8,622 nucleotides of DNA from an uncultured Taibaiella sp. (lineage in GTDB: Bacteria; Bacteroidota; Bacteroidia; Chitinophagales; Chitinophagaceae). A model generated the notes under the pieces. It was not told where the DNA came from. It was given only the letters and a program-made list of their open reading frames with translations, and searched no databases. Below, one piece after another: positions 8,377 to 8,622 of the stretch. Position numbers and translations under genes: made by a program. Within the stretch, counting starts at the first letter, position 1, and the number at the start of each line of letters is the position of its first letter. Location of the stretch: NCBI GenBank assembly GCA_946886975.1, contig CAMPJV010000099.1:1-8622 (forward strand), in the 5' to 3' direction.

Positions 8377-8501
8377 CGTAATAAATGCCGTAGAAGGTTT
8401 GCGGAGGCTGTAATAGTCTGTAAAACGAAAAACATAACAGATTATTATGAATTGAGGCTAAATAAAGTTTTTTAAAAAAAACTCCCTATCTCCCTGAATG
8501 C

Positions 8502-8532
8502 TTGACATTTTCAAAAGAATGCTCTATCATTG
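8502..8532 (+). promoter_or_regulatory. Promoter of the divergent gene at 8585
   Basis: TTGACA (8502-8507) is followed after 17 nt by TATCAT (8525-8530), a near-consensus sigma70-like pair. The same bases can be read as a Bacteroidota promoter: TTG, 20 nt, then TATCATTG, which fits TAnnTTTG with one mismatch. Transcription would start near 8538, leaving a leader of about 45 nt before the ATG at 8585. No Shine-Dalgarno sequence is visible. Confidence 0.5.
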
Positions 8533-8584
8533 TAACGCTTTTTAACAATTTTCAACCAACCGTAGCAAATATTTTTCACTGATT

Positions 8585-8622
8585 ATGAAAAGAACTCTCA
8601 TAGGCGTGAGTATGCTGTGCAT
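8585..8622 (+). CDS. N-terminal start of an exported protein, possibly gliding motility lipoprotein GldJ (cut by window end)
   Basis: The frame from ATG 8585 reads MKRTLIGVSMLC and continues out of the window. A basic N-terminus followed by a hydrophobic stretch is a signal peptide start. Too little is present to see a lipobox beyond the Cys at residue 12, which could be either inside the hydrophobic core or the lipidated residue. In Flavobacterium johnsoniae porV, porU and gldJ are adjacent, so gldJ is the natural candidate. GldJ is an outer-membrane lipoprotein with a sulfatase-modifying-factor-like domain, required for gliding and for stability of the T9SS protein GldK. The identity rests on gene order only. 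Confidence 0.5.
   Translation, partial: MKRTLIGVSMLC

Larger units (their letters stand above)
8334..8584. other. Divergent intergenic region between porU and the gene at 8585
   Basis: This 251-bp stretch has no coding potential that I can support. The porU-proximal 100 bp is open in the porU frame but lacks signs of translation. In the middle lies an A/T tract (8466-8483, AGTTTTTTAAAAAAAACT), an 18-nt perfect palindrome of six T followed by eight A. Promoter-like boxes face outward on both sides (8369-8376 minus, 8502-8532 plus), so it is the shared control region of the two divergent genes. Confidence 0.6.

Noticed and set aside
8334..8435. 34-residue N-terminal extension of PorU
   Set aside because: It covers a -7 promoter-like box and precedes a normal signal peptide start (MKRFATILSL), so it is most likely untranslated.

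Overview
The window comes from a member of the Bacteroidota. It carries the type IX secretion system (T9SS) genes porU and porV, which occur only in that phylum. It also has promoter elements of the Bacteroidota type (TAnnTTTG at -7 with an upstream TTG/TTTG). The GC content is moderate, and together with the family mix this would fit a Chitinophaga-, Cytophaga- or Sphingobacterium-like lineage, but I cannot place it further from the sequence alone.

Layout. Positions 1-53 hold the last 16 codons of a forward gene, closed by three different in-frame stop codons in a row and an intrinsic terminator (74-100). From 139 to 3219 a forward gene encodes a 1026-residue exported protein with about eleven Asp-box (BNR) repeats, i.e. 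a VPS10/sortilin-like double beta-propeller. A 19-bp perfect hairpin (3232-3273) separates it from two convergent reverse-strand genes: porV (3292-4482, outer-membrane barrel and cargo shuttle) and, upstream of it, porU (4593-8333, gingipain-like sortase). A 251-bp divergent intergenic region (8334-8584) has promoter-like sequences in both directions. The window closes with the first 12 codons of a forward gene starting at 8585, whose position next to porU suggests gldJ.

How the genes work together. PorV and PorU act in sequence at the outer membrane. PorV receives cargo proteins from the SprA translocon through their C-terminal sorting domain (CTD) and delivers them to the cell-surface PorU, which removes the CTD and attaches the cargo to the surface. 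Both proteins look intact: PorU keeps the His/Cys pair of peptidase family C25 (His753, Cys787) and its own CTD-like terminal domain. GldJ, if that is the partial gene, is an outer-membrane lipoprotein needed for T9SS function and gliding. The VPS10-like protein has a signal peptide but no recognisable CTD, so it is not an obvious T9SS cargo, and its link to the system is only positional.

In all three long genes the first ATG of the open frame is not the likely start. Each frame runs upstream through a terminator or promoter, and the start chosen here gives a clean signal peptide. I see no mobile element, CRISPR array, tRNA or rRNA, and no clear sign of an undescribed system. This is a core, conserved chromosomal region.
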